Shown here one piece after another: positions 22,423-34,034 of a stretch of 64,000 nucleotides of DNA (its first letter is position 1; each line of letters starts with the position of its first letter). The position numbers and the translations under genes are program-made. Source of the stretch: Trichosporon coremiiforme (taxonomy: Eukaryota; Basidiomycota; Tremellomycetes; Trichosporonales; Trichosporonaceae); contig BCJJ01000001.1 in the NCBI GenBank assembly GCA_039545355.1, positions 618,570 to 682,569 of the forward strand, written 5' to 3'. Below the pieces are notes generated by a model that did no database searches, was not told the origin of the DNA, and saw only the letters and a program-made list of their open reading frames with translations.

Positions 22423-24444
22423 ATGGGCTTCCTACGCAAAATTGGATCGTCGAAGTCTCTACGGGAGAAGGCGTCCAAGGACGCCTACCGACCTCCGACG
22501 CCTCCTCCCCAGCTTCCACCGCTTCCGGACCATATCCGGAGGTCAGAAAGCAAGTCCACCCAGCAGTCCAACAACGCTCAGCAGAGGGCCCAGCGCCGTA
22601 GGAGTCGCTCCCTCTGGGGCACTTCTGAGGAGGCAAAAGTGGCTCGCACGGGCCTGCACCGTCGCGACTCGTTCTGTGGTTCGACGTTCACGACGGATAG
22701 CAGTCCCTCCTCGCAGCCGTGGAGGAGTCGTGATGCCTGGATGGCACTGCACACGCCGTCGACGCCGACAATTGTGAACGAGTTGACCTTCCCTTGCTCT
22801 CTGGATCCTCCGACGCCAGGGTGGCGGCGTGGTCGCGGAGGGAGTGGCTTTTTCGCAGGCACCGAGGTCATGACTGACACGGACAAGATCAAGTCGGCCC
22901 ATGGTGATGACGGCGACTCACTCTACTCATTACCGCCTCGGTCACGTTCGCGTGCCGCTACGTTTGCCATGAGGGACTCGCCGACGCCATCGCGATCAAA
23001 ACTTTCATACCCGACGCCTCCGCTCGAGTCTGGCGCGGACGACGCACCACTGTCACCGACCTTGATGTCCATGACAGGGTCGCGCCGTCCAAGCCAGGCT
23101 GGGAGCCAGATTGAGTCTCGGCCGCCTGTCTCGGCTATGCCACCTCCTCGCGCGGTTTCACCCTTCCCAACACTCCCGCCGACGCCCACGACGCCGCGTG
23201 CGCCTGCGCGTTCCAACTCTGCCACCACGACCGCACGCGACTCGACATCGTCTGGCGACCACGGCAGCCAGTCTCCGGTGACTCCCCAGCAGTCGACCCA
23301 ACTTCTGCAAGCCCCTCCTTCAAACTTCCTCCCGTCAGAGGCTAAGGTGCCCTGGGGCCAGGCTAGCCAATCTGCCTCGCCTATTCTGTTCCGCAACGAT
23401 TCAACCTCTACGACGCACTCATCGAGGCTGTCTGCGCGATCCTCAACCCACAGCAGCTGTGCTCGTGTCGTGCACTCCCCGAAGCCGCCGTCCAGGGCTC
23501 TTCCTGCGACTCCACCTGATAGTGACTCCAGGTACAGCAACGAAGAGCACAGTGTGCGGTACGACCAGTCGCAACAGCCGCAAGACAACACGGTCGACAT
23601 CACGGAGGAGGCCGGAGGCGAGGCCATTGACTTCACTCGCCCGAGATCCCCCGCCGGCAAGCAAGCACAGGGGCCGTCGTCCGACGACCTGCGGCGGTCC
23701 CTGTCCTCGTCCCGAGGACGCAGGAGTAGCATTCAATCGTCCTACGACACCCACGAGAGCTTCAACAGTGTTGGCTCGGGAGCGTTCTACACGCCTCCCG
23801 CTGCCGACTCGCCTTCCATGGCCAGCGGCGTCGCGCAGGGCTTCTTTGCTCCGCCACTGCCGGTGCCGACTGGTGCCGCGCCCATGCAGACTCTGCCGGC
23901 ACCATCGCTTTCTCGCTCTGTGCCGAGCTCTGGCCTCGTGATCCCACCGACACGATCGACCTCGCGCCCTCCTTCGCGACCGGCTTCGCGCGCGTCGCGC
24001 AGCTCGCATGGCCACTCCTCCCACGGGCACGACATGCCGCACACACCCGCGACCTCGCAGTATCCGACGATCGCGCAGTGGCGCGCCGGCAGCGTCGATA
24101 GCCCCAGCCCTGCCTCCGCCCCTCAGTCTCCCCCGTTAGTTCAGTCCCTCCGGCCCCAGAAGTCTGGCGGCAGCCTGCGCAGCATGCAGCGGAGTAGCCG
24201 CACGTCGCTGCACCGCTCCATGAAGTCGGCTGGTAAAGCGGAAGTCGCGGTGGCCGACGCTTGGAACCCTGCGTCACCGGTGCCGGACCCGTTCGCGGGA
24301 CCGTGGGAGCAGCCCGCCCCGTACGAGATTGGGTTCAACCCGGAGCACCAGCAGTACGCGGCGCCGCTGCGACTGCCGCAGAAGACGAACCGCCTGCCCA
24401 GTCTTCGGGGCAGCGGACGCCTCGCCAGGGCCGGATGGATCTAG
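22423..24444 (+). CDS. Large intrinsically disordered Ser/Pro-rich protein, function unknown
   Basis: One uninterrupted exon of 2022 nt, 673 aa, unusual here where most genes are split. The start ATG lies at the end of a long CT-rich leader. There is no signal peptide or membrane segment. The sequence is dominated by Ser, Pro, Arg and Thr, with many SP/TP and RxxS sites (candidate CDK/AGC-kinase sites), for example RRRSRSLWG and SRPPSRPASRASRSSHGHSSHG. A short basic amphipathic N-terminus (MGFLRKIGSSKSLREKASK) and a more ordered C-terminal ~60 residues (…DAWNPASPVPDPFAGPWEQPAPYEIGF…) may be the conserved anchors. I do not recognise a domain. Scaffold or signalling proteins of fungal cell polarity often look like this, but that is speculation. 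Confidence 0.85.
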   Translation: MGFLRKIGSSKSLREKASKDAYRPPTPPPQLPPLPDHIRRSESKSTQQSNNAQQRAQRRRSRSLWGTSEEAKVARTGLHRRDSFCGSTFTTDSSPSSQPWRSRDAWMALHTPSTPTIVNELTFPCSLDPPTPGWRRGRGGSGFFAGTEVMTDTDKIKSAHGDDGDSLYSLPPRSRSRAATFAMRDSPTPSRSKLSYPTPPLESGADDAPLSPTLMSMTGSRRPSQAGSQIESRPPVSAMPPPRAVSPFPTLPPTPTTPRAPARSNSATTTARDSTSSGDHGSQSPVTPQQSTQLLQAPPSNFLPSEAKVPWGQASQSASPILFRNDSTSTTHSSRLSARSSTHSSCARVVHSPKPPSRALPATPPDSDSRYSNEEHSVRYDQSQQPQDNTVDITEEAGGEAIDFTRPRSPAGKQAQGPSSDDLRRSLSSSRGRRSSIQSSYDTHESFNSVGSGAFYTPPAADSPSMASGVAQGFFAPPLPVPTGAAPMQTLPAPSLSRSVPSSGLVIPPTRSTSRPPSRPASRASRSSHGHSSHGHDMPHTPATSQYPTIAQWRAGSVDSPSPASAPQSPPLVQSLRPQKSGGSLRSMQRSSRTSLHRSMKSAGKAEVAVADAWNPASPVPDPFAGPWEQPAPYEIGFNPEHQQYAAPLRLPQKTNRLPSLRGSGRLARAGWI

Positions 24445-24830
24445 GACCTAGAGCTGATAGACAGAGACAGAGAAGAGCAACAGCAGCAGCAGAAGGAGTG
24501 TAAACAATGTACACAGAGACCAAACGGGACGGCAACGCCGCTCAGGCTCGCATCCCCTCATGACAGAAACAGAACGCATGTTGTAACCGACAGACAGTCC
24601 CGCCGCCTCCCAGAAGAACGTTATGCTCCCTTCAGAAGATGACACGGTAATTTTACTTAGTTTTCACTCTTATTGTGTATTAGGTCTAGGACGGCATGCA
24701 ATGACTTGCCCGCAGCGTGCGGCGAAGGTGCAGCTGGCAGTTGGCTCATGACTAACGGTGCATTCGGTTCTCCTATCTCCTCTCTCCCCCTCTTCCTCCC
24801 CCGCTGAAGTCTTCCGACATCATCTCGGGG
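24445..24830. other. Convergent 3' region
   Basis: Between the stops of the disordered-protein gene (plus) and SRP72 (minus). It contains a short CAGCAG tract near 24480. No gene seen; it presumably holds both 3' UTRs. Confidence 0.5.
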
Positions 24831-25987
24831 CTACTTTTTCTTGCCCTTCTTCTTATTCTTTCCACCACCGCCGCCACCGCCGCCGCCTCCTCCGCCCTGC
24901 TTCTGGTTGTTGCTCGAGGGCTTCTCAAACCCGCCCTGCGTGCCGAGACCAGTCGTCTCCTTCTTGCCCTTCTTGGGCACGTAACTCGCGCGCTGGCGGA
25001 GGGGTGTCCACCTCTCTGGGTCCTCCTTCTTCGAGTCTCCGAGGCTAACACCCTTGGGGAGGGGATGGCGGGGCTTAGTGCGCTCCTTCTTCTTCTCGGC
25101 GCTGCGGCCTGCGTCGGCGGAGGTACTGGCCTCGGCCACCTTTTCGCCGGCGGTACCCTGCTTCGCCCAACCGGCGGGAAGGGTAGGGACGTCGCGCTGT
25201 ACGTCTTGGGGCCGATTGGTCACCATCGGGTCGTTGACGACGGCAGGCGTCGAGAGTTTCTGGCTGTACTCGCTGTCGATGAAGCGGGTCTGCGTCTGCG
25301 TCGCGGCAACGTTGGTGCGGATATCCTCTGCCTCGCTCTGCGACGCCTCCCTCAGGAGGCTGTCGTAGAGATGCTCCGCCTCCTCGTACTCGCCCAGGCG
25401 GTAGGCGAGCTGGGCACGCAGGTGCGCGACGCGACGCTCATCGGGAAGGTCGGCCAAAAGAGGGAGTGCCTCACGCTCACGCTGAAGACGGTAGAGACAG
25501 TATGCGTGCTCGAATTTGAGCTCGGCAGCCTGCCGGGAGAGAACGAGGTCGAGCGCGGCGGCATAGTCATCAGTGTGCAGGAGGAGGAACAGGAGGGTCT
25601 GGAAAGCGGGGATGCTCGACTCGTCGAGCGCGAGGACTGCTGTCAGCTATCGGTCTCCAAAGCCTAGCTCGCTTCCTTCTTCATCACTGTCGACGTTTCT
25701 CGCAAGCAGCACAGAGGAACAGATTGAGAGGGCGAACTGGAAGGCTGCGGGAAGCAGAGATCACACTCTTCCAGGAAGCTCCACACACTGCGAGCACTCC
25801 AAAGCCACTCACTCTTGCGACAAGTCTTCTTCGCGTTGTCAAAGTACCCGTCGTTGACCTGGTCCGCGAGCGCGCGGTAGAGCTTGGGCAGGCGTTCGCT
25901 CGCGGAGCGTGCAGGACGCGGGGTCCACTTGCGCTTCTCTCCGGGCTTCGGCTTAGCCAGCTGCTGCTGCTTCGACTTGGGCGGCAT
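24831..25987 (-). CDS. SRP72: Signal recognition particle subunit SRP72, unusually short
   Basis: SRP subunit that binds 7SL RNA with SRP68 in the cytosol/nucleolus. One 176-nt intron (25637-25812) leaves 981 nt, 326 aa. The N-terminus has TPR-like helices (LPKLYRALADQVNDGYFDNAKK, shown here in part as YFDNAKKTCRK; then AYCLYRLQREREALPLL and LRAQLAYRLGEYEEAEHLYD). The C-terminus holds the conserved RNA-binding block, a Lys-rich run followed by DPERWTPLRQRASYVPKKGKK. A 12-residue poly-Gly and a KNKKKGKKK tail end the protein. Usual family length is about 600-670 aa. The central TPRs appear absent, because the frame passes directly from the third TPR-like segment into the RNA-binding region without a break. 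Confidence 0.85.
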
Positions 25988-27491
25988 GGTGTCGGTATCG
26001 AGTCGTCGCTGATGAAGTCGATATCGAGGAACGGAGGATGACGGTTGAAGGTCTCGTGGTCCGATCGATAGGCGATGGGCTCATAGGCGCGTCATCAGAC
26101 TAAGGTGCCTTACAAGGGGGTCAAATCATATTTGTTCTCCACCGTGGGAAACTTTGATTCTGCGAGAGGGGTATCCAACTGACCTTCAGTTGAGGCATCT
26201 TCGGCCACCTCCACTCGGCCAGCTGCACCAAACAGCTGGCTCGTGTGCCGGGTGGATCGCAAGTGCTCGCTGCGTCTGGCGTGACATGTCGACAGCACAC
26301 GCATAAACAAACGATCCTGTCGCCCTTGCACGTCAGCCGCTCAGTCTTGGAGCGTCGCTGGAGCTTTGTCTCGGTGCACGGCCGCGGCCCTGCTGAACTA
26401 GCTTCTGTGATCAGCTCCTATGTCCGTTTGCTGGATCAAGTGACTGTCTTAGAAACGAGTGCCGACTAGCAGCGTCAGCCAAGCCTTGATAGAACCACGA
26501 CGATCAGGCCAAGCCTCTGTACACAGCCAAGCTCACTGAACTCCGGCGACTCGAAGCCGAATCGCACACAGCTACGGCACTGGAAGGGGTGCCCACTGTT
26601 GGCTTATCCCCGATGGCGACGCGATCGTGCCATTGTGTCCAGAGCCCTGGTAGGAGCAGCCCTGACATTGACAGCATTTGTCGAACGCGGTGCGCGTGCG
26701 GTCGCTAGAGCCCGGAAACATGTGGAGCCAGCCGCATTCAGCACATTCAGCTGTCTTCGCTCGATTAGAGCTTGCAGCACAGGTCAGGCGTGCCAGCGTG
26801 TCAGCGTGCCATGCGGTGCCTTGTGACGGAACTGGAGACCAGTGACTGAATCGTGAATCCACAGGTTTAGGTGGCAAATTCGACGCACAAACTGGCGCTC
26901 ACGCCCCCCACAATGCATGCTTCCTTCTGTCCTGCGCGCTGCGGAGATGTTAGGCGCATGTACGCCGAGCGAACGTGCATCGCATCCGCTGTTCTGGATG
27001 TGGGACTCATGCATCACTTGATCGAGGAAACGCGCGTCGCATGTAGCCGGCGACAGGGCCGAGCACCACACACCACAACCGGCGAGCCGAGCTCCGAGCC
27101 ACGAGACGGGACTGGCCACCGGCCACTGGAGCATCCACACCAGCACCATCGTATCGTCATCGGTCGACGGGGCTGAGCATACCGCCTGACGCTACTCGTA
27201 CACCCGCTTTCACTTCCACACAACCCTTCACCCTTTCAACGTTCCACTTTCCTTTGTCACCTTCGTTCACCGTCACCGCCAGTGCACACGCACGCACGGC
27301 CCGACACCGTTTCACCGCTCGACGCGACGCGCCGCGCACTGACGGCACGCACCTCACGCGGCACGACTTTCGACCTGGCGCCGTGCCCTGGCTCACCTAC
27401 GCCCTCACCTAATACACTCCCTTGCGCTATCTCCTTTGGTTACTCACATTCTGTCGTAGTGGCCACCGTCCGACAGGGCACGCAGCACGCC
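25988..27491. other. Divergent intergenic region, 1.5 kb
   Basis: Lies between the SRP72 start (minus) and the CLC start (plus). The part from about 27190 is CA/CT-rich, with several ACGCACG-type stretches, and reads as the CLC promoter. No gene or RNA could be supported. Confidence 0.5.
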
Positions 27492-30400
27492 ATGGGATCG
27501 GAGCGCGAGCGTCCGGAACAGCGCAGCGGCGGCAAGTCGGGCTCGTCGTATTCTTCGTCGTCGCGCATGGGGCGCCCACCGTCGGTGCTCTCTGTCCGCC
27601 GCAGTGGAGGCTCGCATTCAAGGGGTCAGTCGCGGTCAAGAGACGAACCCAGGTACGTCCAACGAGACGAGACACAGGGGGTGGGCCAACAAGCCATGCA
27701 GGGTTGGATGCCTCCCGGCCGTGTCCACCCCGGTCACACGAGCTCAGCGCTTACGCCGGCAGCTACCACAGCCAACCTTCCTCGCCAATGACTTATTTCC
27801 CCAACCCGTCCACCTTCACTCAAGAACCCAGTCATACCAACACGTTCCAGCATCGATCGTCGAGCGTCCAGACCTCTCCTTCCTTATCTTCTGCACGCTT
27901 CGTCGGTTCAGTTTCCCAATCTTCCCTGTCCTCCGAACCCGACGATTTAGACGTGTCGTCCAACACGCCCCGGCTTCCGGCGACACACCCGACTATATCT
28001 GATACCGCCAGCGCTCACCAACAGCAGTTCTACATGCCCACCCCGTCCGCGCTGCACCTTCCTCCACCGTCAGAGCAGCCGGCTGCGTCGATGTCCGCGC
28101 CCTCACCCCGCATAACCCCTTCCCGGCGTAGTGCTAGCGTCGCCGCTCCCGGCCGCAACAAGCAGTCGACGACCAACTACGGCGCGACCGAATCGGCGAC
28201 ACCCGGCTTATTGCCTTCCTCGTCCGCGAGCCCAACGGATAGGGGGCGCTCCTCTGACAATTCTTTACCGTCTGGCTTACCAGGGGGCCTTAACATCGAC
28301 CCTCGTCGTATCGCCAGCACTTCAGGTGCAATCATGGTCGGCGGAGGCCCAAGCTCGCGCCACGGGGACGGCCCTGCGCCGCCGCCGCCGAGCTCCTACT
28401 CAGGCATAACAAGAGCTCAGCCCCAAATGACCGCCGGCACACCAAGGCTCCGAGCGGGCGCACTGGGTGAGAACGGATCGGGCACTACCATTCGTTCGAG
28501 CTCCAAGACGCCAGGCCCCGTCCCTTCCTCCTCCCGAACCCACCGCCGCGGCGCGAGCACTGCCAGCAACCACCTTGTTCCGACGACGCCCTCCTTAGTC
28601 CTCCCAAGTCCCGTCTCGCCCTCTGGTTCGACTATGCTGAACCGCTTCAAGAAGACGGCGAGCTCCATCGGCTTCGGTCGCGATCGCGCAGGCGAGTATG
28701 ACGCCGACTCAGACTACGACTCTTACGACGACGGGGAAGACGACGGCAGGCGGGCAAACGGCACGCGAGTGTGGTACGCGTCGTATGTCACCATCGACTG
28801 GCTGCACGATGCCATCAAGGAGTCGACGCGAGTACGCCGGCTGCGGACACGGGCTCGTCGATCAATGCGCGGCGCTATCGCCAATGCCTGGGACCGCTTC
28901 CAGGGCTGGCTCCTCGCCACCTTAATTGGTGTGCTGACCGCCATGGTCGCCTTCCTCATCATTCGATCGGAGATGGTCTTCTTCGACTTGAAGAACGGAT
29001 TCTGCTCGAGCAAGTGGGGATCACCGAAGCGCTTCTGCTGCGCTCCGAAGGGCCACCCGGACAACGGAGACGAGACCTGCGAGGACTGGGTGTCATGGGG
29101 ACAGTTCTTTGATAGCAGCGAGACGGACGCCGACGCTTCGTTCTTCAGCGAGCCCGAGTTCATCATGTACTTCTGCGTCGCGATCGCCCTCGCGTGCACT
29201 GCCAGTGCACTGACCTACTACCTCACATCATCGGCTACACATGTGACCTCGAAGGACTCGGCCTTCCTCGGCCCCACGTACAACACCAACAGCCCTCTTG
29301 CCTCGCCGGTCAAGCTTCCTGACGAGCGTATGCCTCTCCTTTACCGCCAGAGCGAGGAGGAGTGCCCTCCTGAGCCTGCTCGTCCCGTCATTTGTGAGTT
29401 CCAGCTACGCTGCGTCCATTCAAGCTGATAGTCCAGACTTCGCCGGTGGCAGCGGTATCCCTGAGATCAAGACTATTCTGTCTGGCTTCGTCATCCACGG
29501 TTACCTCGGCCTGTCTACGCTGCTTGTGAAGTCGATCGGTCTTGCAATGTCTGTCGGATCGGGGTTGTCGCTTGGAAAGGAAGGTCCCTTCGTTCACATC
29601 GCGTCCTGCATTGCCAACATCTGTTCTCGCTTCTTCTCCAAGTATGAGACAAACGAGGGCAAGCGCCGTGAGATCCTCTCGGCTGCGTGCGCTGCCGGAG
29701 TGGCCGTATCTTTCGGTGCGCCGATCGGTGGCGTGCTCTTCTCGCTCGAGGAAGTCTCATACTACTTCCCGCCGAAAGTCATGTGGCGCTCGTTCTGGTG
29801 CGCTGCCTGCGCTGCGCTCGTTTTGAAGGCGCTGAACCCGTACGGCAACGGCTCAATCGTCCTGTTCGCCGTCACCTACACCTCCGAGTACCGGTACTGG
29901 GAGTTCGGCATCTTCATCATCCTCGGCATTTTCGGCGGTCTCTATGGTGCTCTTTTCTCGCGCCTCAACATCATCTGGAGCCGCGACGTCCGCAAGGGCA
30001 CCTGGGTCGGCCGCCACCCCATCTTCGAGGTCGCACTTGTCACCGCCCTCACCTGCGTCGTGTCGTTTATGAATCCGTACACGCGCCTGGGCGGTAACGA
30101 ACTGGTCGGCAAGATGTTCGCTGAGTGCAGCGTTGACACTTCGTCTTCGCTCTGCATCGGTCCGAACAACCCCACCGGCAAAGTCATTTGGACTGTCTTC
30201 ATCGCCCTCGTCATCAAAGCCTCGCTCACGATCATCACGTTCGGTCTCGCTCTGCCCGCAGGTATCTTCATTCCGTCCCTCGTCATTGGCGCGTGTTTCG
30301 GTCGCATTGTGGGCATTGTCACGGAGCTCGTTCAGCACAAGTACCCCACGCTCGGCATTTTCGAGGGATGCACCAAGTGTGTTATCCCAGGTGTTTACGC

Positions 30401-31324
30401 CATGATCGGCGCCGCTGCTACACTTGCTGGTGTCACCCGCACGACCGTCTCGCTCGCCGTCATCATGTTCGAGCTCACCGGCACCCTCAACTACACTGTA
30501 CCTGTCATGCTCGCTGTTCTCGTCGCGAAGACGGTGGCTGATGCGCTGGAGAAGCGCGGTATCTACGAGCTCGTCATCGAGCTCAAGAAGCTTCCGTACC
30601 TGAGCGACAAGGAGGAAGTCCTCTTCGGCGGCCGCTTAGTTTCCGAAGTGGTGAGTACCCGAAAGCTACTCCACCTGTTCTTTGAGCTAATCTCAGATGG
30701 ACCGCGAGGCTCCTACCCTGCGTGCTGACAAACCTCACACCGTCCGTGAGCTCACGGGGCGCCTTCTCGAACTCGTTCGCCTTGGTTACGAAGATGCCGG
30801 ATTCCCGGTGCTCGTCAAGGAGGCGGCCGTGGACCGGGAAGGACGCACATACCCCGTGCTGCGTGTCCTTGGCTTCCTGGGTATCAATGAGATAGAGCAC
30901 GCCCTGAACGCGCTGGCTGACGAGCCGGACGCGGTGGTCAACCTCACTCCCGACGAGATGATGCGCTCGTCCCGCTTGTCCATCTTCAGTTTCTCCGAGA
31001 GCGTTGATGGTCGCCACAACCCGTACGACCTCAGCCAGTACATTGACCGAGTGAGTTTAGCGACTAGCCCTCAGACAGCACACGCGGTGCATCCTTCTGG
31101 GCCCCGTAGGGCGGCGTCCACGAGAGACGAAAAACGTAGGCTGACAAACACAGGCGCCCATCACTGTCCAGATGCACTCGACCCTGGAGCTCGTCCAGGA
31201 GCTGTTCATTAAGCTTGGATCGCGCCAGATCCTCGTCACCGACTCGCGCGGCACATACCGCGGTGCCTTGTACAAGAAGCAGTGGATCGCATTCCTGGAC
31301 GACCTCGAGCAGGACCATTCTTGA
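27492..31324 (+). CDS. CLC-family chloride channel/exchanger with two CBS domains (Gef1-like)
   Basis: Intracellular-type CLC transporter. In yeast, Gef1 supplies chloride to Golgi/endosomes and supports copper loading. Exons 27492-27652, 27748-29393, 29437-30650, 30697-31050 and 31154-31324 sum to 3546 nt, 1181 aa. The first ~385 residues are disordered and Ser/Pro-rich. The selectivity motifs are GGSGIPEIK, GKEGPFVH (gating Glu present) and LPAGIFIPS. The proton-pathway Glu lies in GGVLFSLEEVS, which argues for a Cl-/H+ exchanger. CBS domains follow at about residues 985-1060 and 1120-1175. The 27653-27747 acceptor has an in-frame alternative 15 nt downstream (27762). The N-terminal tail is far longer than in S. 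cerevisiae Gef1 (779 aa total). Confidence 0.95.
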
Positions 31325-34034
31325 ACATTTTCCCCACCTTTCGTCATTCACTATCCGCCTCATACCACCTAGCACGCTATCACATATCAGCATTCTTGTA
31401 GTCGACTTGGTGCCCAGAGGCGCCAGTCAGATGTCATGACCTTATGAGCATTGCTGAATTGAGCAGAGGTTGAATGTACGACAGCCGCGTGCCCGGTGGA
31501 GTACGTGCTCCAACTTTTAATTTCATGACGGCAAGTGAGGGACAGCCGCAGGCAGAAGGAATGTCACCAGAAGTGGTTGCTCGGATTTCTGGAATCAAAA
31601 CAGCAGATTCCACGCATCGCATGGTAGGCATGACGTTGGCGCGTGTCCGCGGATGTCGGTATCGTTATCGATTCGCTGCGTCCAGGGTCCCATATGGGCT
31701 GGAATGACGTTGCGTAGCATTGTTGATCCCCTGCCGCTGCCTGCCCGGCCCTGCGGGTCACCAACAAATTCGTTCGTGGGACGACGCTTGGACACCGCAA
31801 CAGCCCACGTCCGGTCCACTTGGTGCGATCCGCAAGCGGAGCTGCATCGCAGACGAGGGTTGCGGGCAATGTCCCCTGTGTGCGGGACGCGGCCTGTGCA
31901 TGCGGGCCAGGCCAGACACGCACGGGTGTGCCAGCTGTTGTCATGGAGAGGTGGTGCGGACCCTCTTTTCTCACTCCGCCAGCTGCGGGACACAGGCTAA
32001 ACGAGGCAGACCGGTAGATTTTTTTGCGCAATCGCCGTTCTAGCGAGGCGGATGAACGTTGGCTACGTGGCGAATGCTCGAAAGAGTAAAGAGGGAGGCT
32101 GCTGTCCGAACTGAGGGGCTGATGCGGGTAGAGAAGGGCGCTGTAGGGAGCTTTGCGAGATGAGGGAAGGCAGCGATGCCTGACTGCTCCGGGTGATGAC
32201 ACTGCTGATCGTGAAGAACGCAGTGAGCGGCTCGGTGGTTGTCCTGCGCTCTGCGCTCTGAGTACCCGCGTACGCCTTCCTTGCGAGACAGGGCCACGAT
32301 TGACGCCCGCCCGCTCTCCCACCTGGGGACGGGTGTGCCTTCCTTATCGCTGCTTTCCATTGCAACGTTCCGCACACGCACCACAACACGCACACAGACT
32401 CCCCAGTTCAGTTGCCCACATAGCACACAGCACCATTGCAGCACACGCACACGGTGTCCCGGTCCTCGCGTTCCGGAAAGCCGTCCCAGAACGACTCTGC
32501 TTTCCCGAACACACGTTGACACCGCCCGTGAACTTGCCGCCGATTTGACACTCGACTGTACCGCACCGAGATTACCTGCCGTACCTCATCGTTACAAACC
32601 CCAGCGCACTGACACATCCAGCGCCCCCCTGCACCCCATCACCTGGGCGTGCGACAGACACGCCAGCGTCTCCGTCAGCAGCCGGCTGAAGCTAGGAGCT
32701 GAAGCTGACATATATTGTTGATTCATCGCCGCGCAGCTTTTGTTGACGCAACTTCGGCGTAAACTCAACGCATGCCACGAGGAAGACACGAAGGCACACG
32801 ACACGGACGAACAAAGCCTGCAGAACACGCAGAACAGGTTAAGATTGCCCGCACCTCCTCGGCCCCCCGGTCCTCCTTCCACCCTCTCGGCCCCGCCTCA
32901 GCCTCACGCCGTTCCTCACGCTCGCTCCTTGCCCCCTGCAGCGCCACTCGTTCACCGTGTCACCGACGCCAGGCATCACCGAATCGTATCCCAGCCCGCA
33001 CGACCCCGCACCACCGACTCACCGTCAGCCTGGGACAGCCCTGAGTGCGCCCTAGAACATTGAAAGCGCAGTAGAGCTTGTGCCGTGCCCATTAGCTCCG
33101 GCGGCAAGTCTGCGTGCCATCATTACACAGCGGTTGTTTCAGAGCCGAAGATCCGAGGCATCCCAGCCGGCCCACCTGTGCTAGTGTGCTCTGTGAAGTT
33201 GACAGGGCGACAGGGTGATCGAGTTCGGTTGGTGAATCGGTGTCACGTTCGAACGATCGGGCTTTGGCATTTGAGCGTTGAGCGTTTTTGCCACTCAACT
33301 CTGAAATCGACATCAACACATCGCATCCATCCTCGATCCTTAATTCGGGAAGGCGCCGCCGCTGCTTCCCTGCCAGACATCCTTGCGTCCACTATCTTTT
33401 CTCGTTCGTACTACCGTCTTGCTTTGTCTTCCGTTCTTTCTTTTTCGCTAGCCGACACGCACCACGCACTCGGCATACATACACTCGCGACCGGCAGCCA
33501 CGACCACCCAACGACCAATTAACGATCAACGCCCCGCACCACGAATCTTACCCCACTTTCGGCACTCGCTTCTCAGCTTAAGGCGCCGCCGCCAGCCAGC
33601 CAGTAGTCAGCCAACGAGCCAGCCAGCCAGCTCGTCCACCCTTGAAAGCGATTCACCTGACCGCCTCCCCACACCCACACCCCACCCTGCCCCTTGCCAG
33701 CCCTTGCGGCCCCAGCCTCGAAACCTTTATCCGAGTAAGGTCACACGGACCAGCATTCTTGGGTGCAGGAGAAGAAATCACTATTCGTGACGTAGTGTGA
33801 TCCCAGGTTCTACTGAACTCTGGATCGCCAGCCTGGATCAGGCTAAGGCTCGAGAATTGCACACGAGCGACTTCTGCAAACGCCTTAACTGTTACCTCTT
33901 TCTATCCAAATCAAAACGGCCTCTCAGACACTTCGGTCGATCTGTGTGTGGGACGACGGAACGAGCACGAGTACGCGAGCACGGCATAGCCAGTGAAGGT
34001 GAAGAGACACCCACCATCTCCTGGTCGACAGACC
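31325..34034. other. Gene-free interval, 2.7 kb, ending in promoter of lipase gene
   Basis: I see no supported gene. The 252-codon minus-strand frame at 31564-32322 lacks any domain or codon signal. CA-rich stretches (32365-32460) and CCAG repeats (33592-33603 and 33617-33630) are present. The final ~700 bp are rich in CT and CA and probably form the promoter/leader of the gene at 34035. Confidence 0.45.

Noticed and set aside
31564..32322. 252-codon minus-strand frame
   Set aside because: Ser/Arg/Ala-rich with no domain, no intron support and no promoter-like sequence upstream.
33993..34034. Upstream in-frame GTG as lipase start
   Set aside because: Nuclear fungal genes start at ATG; the first ATG in frame is 34035.
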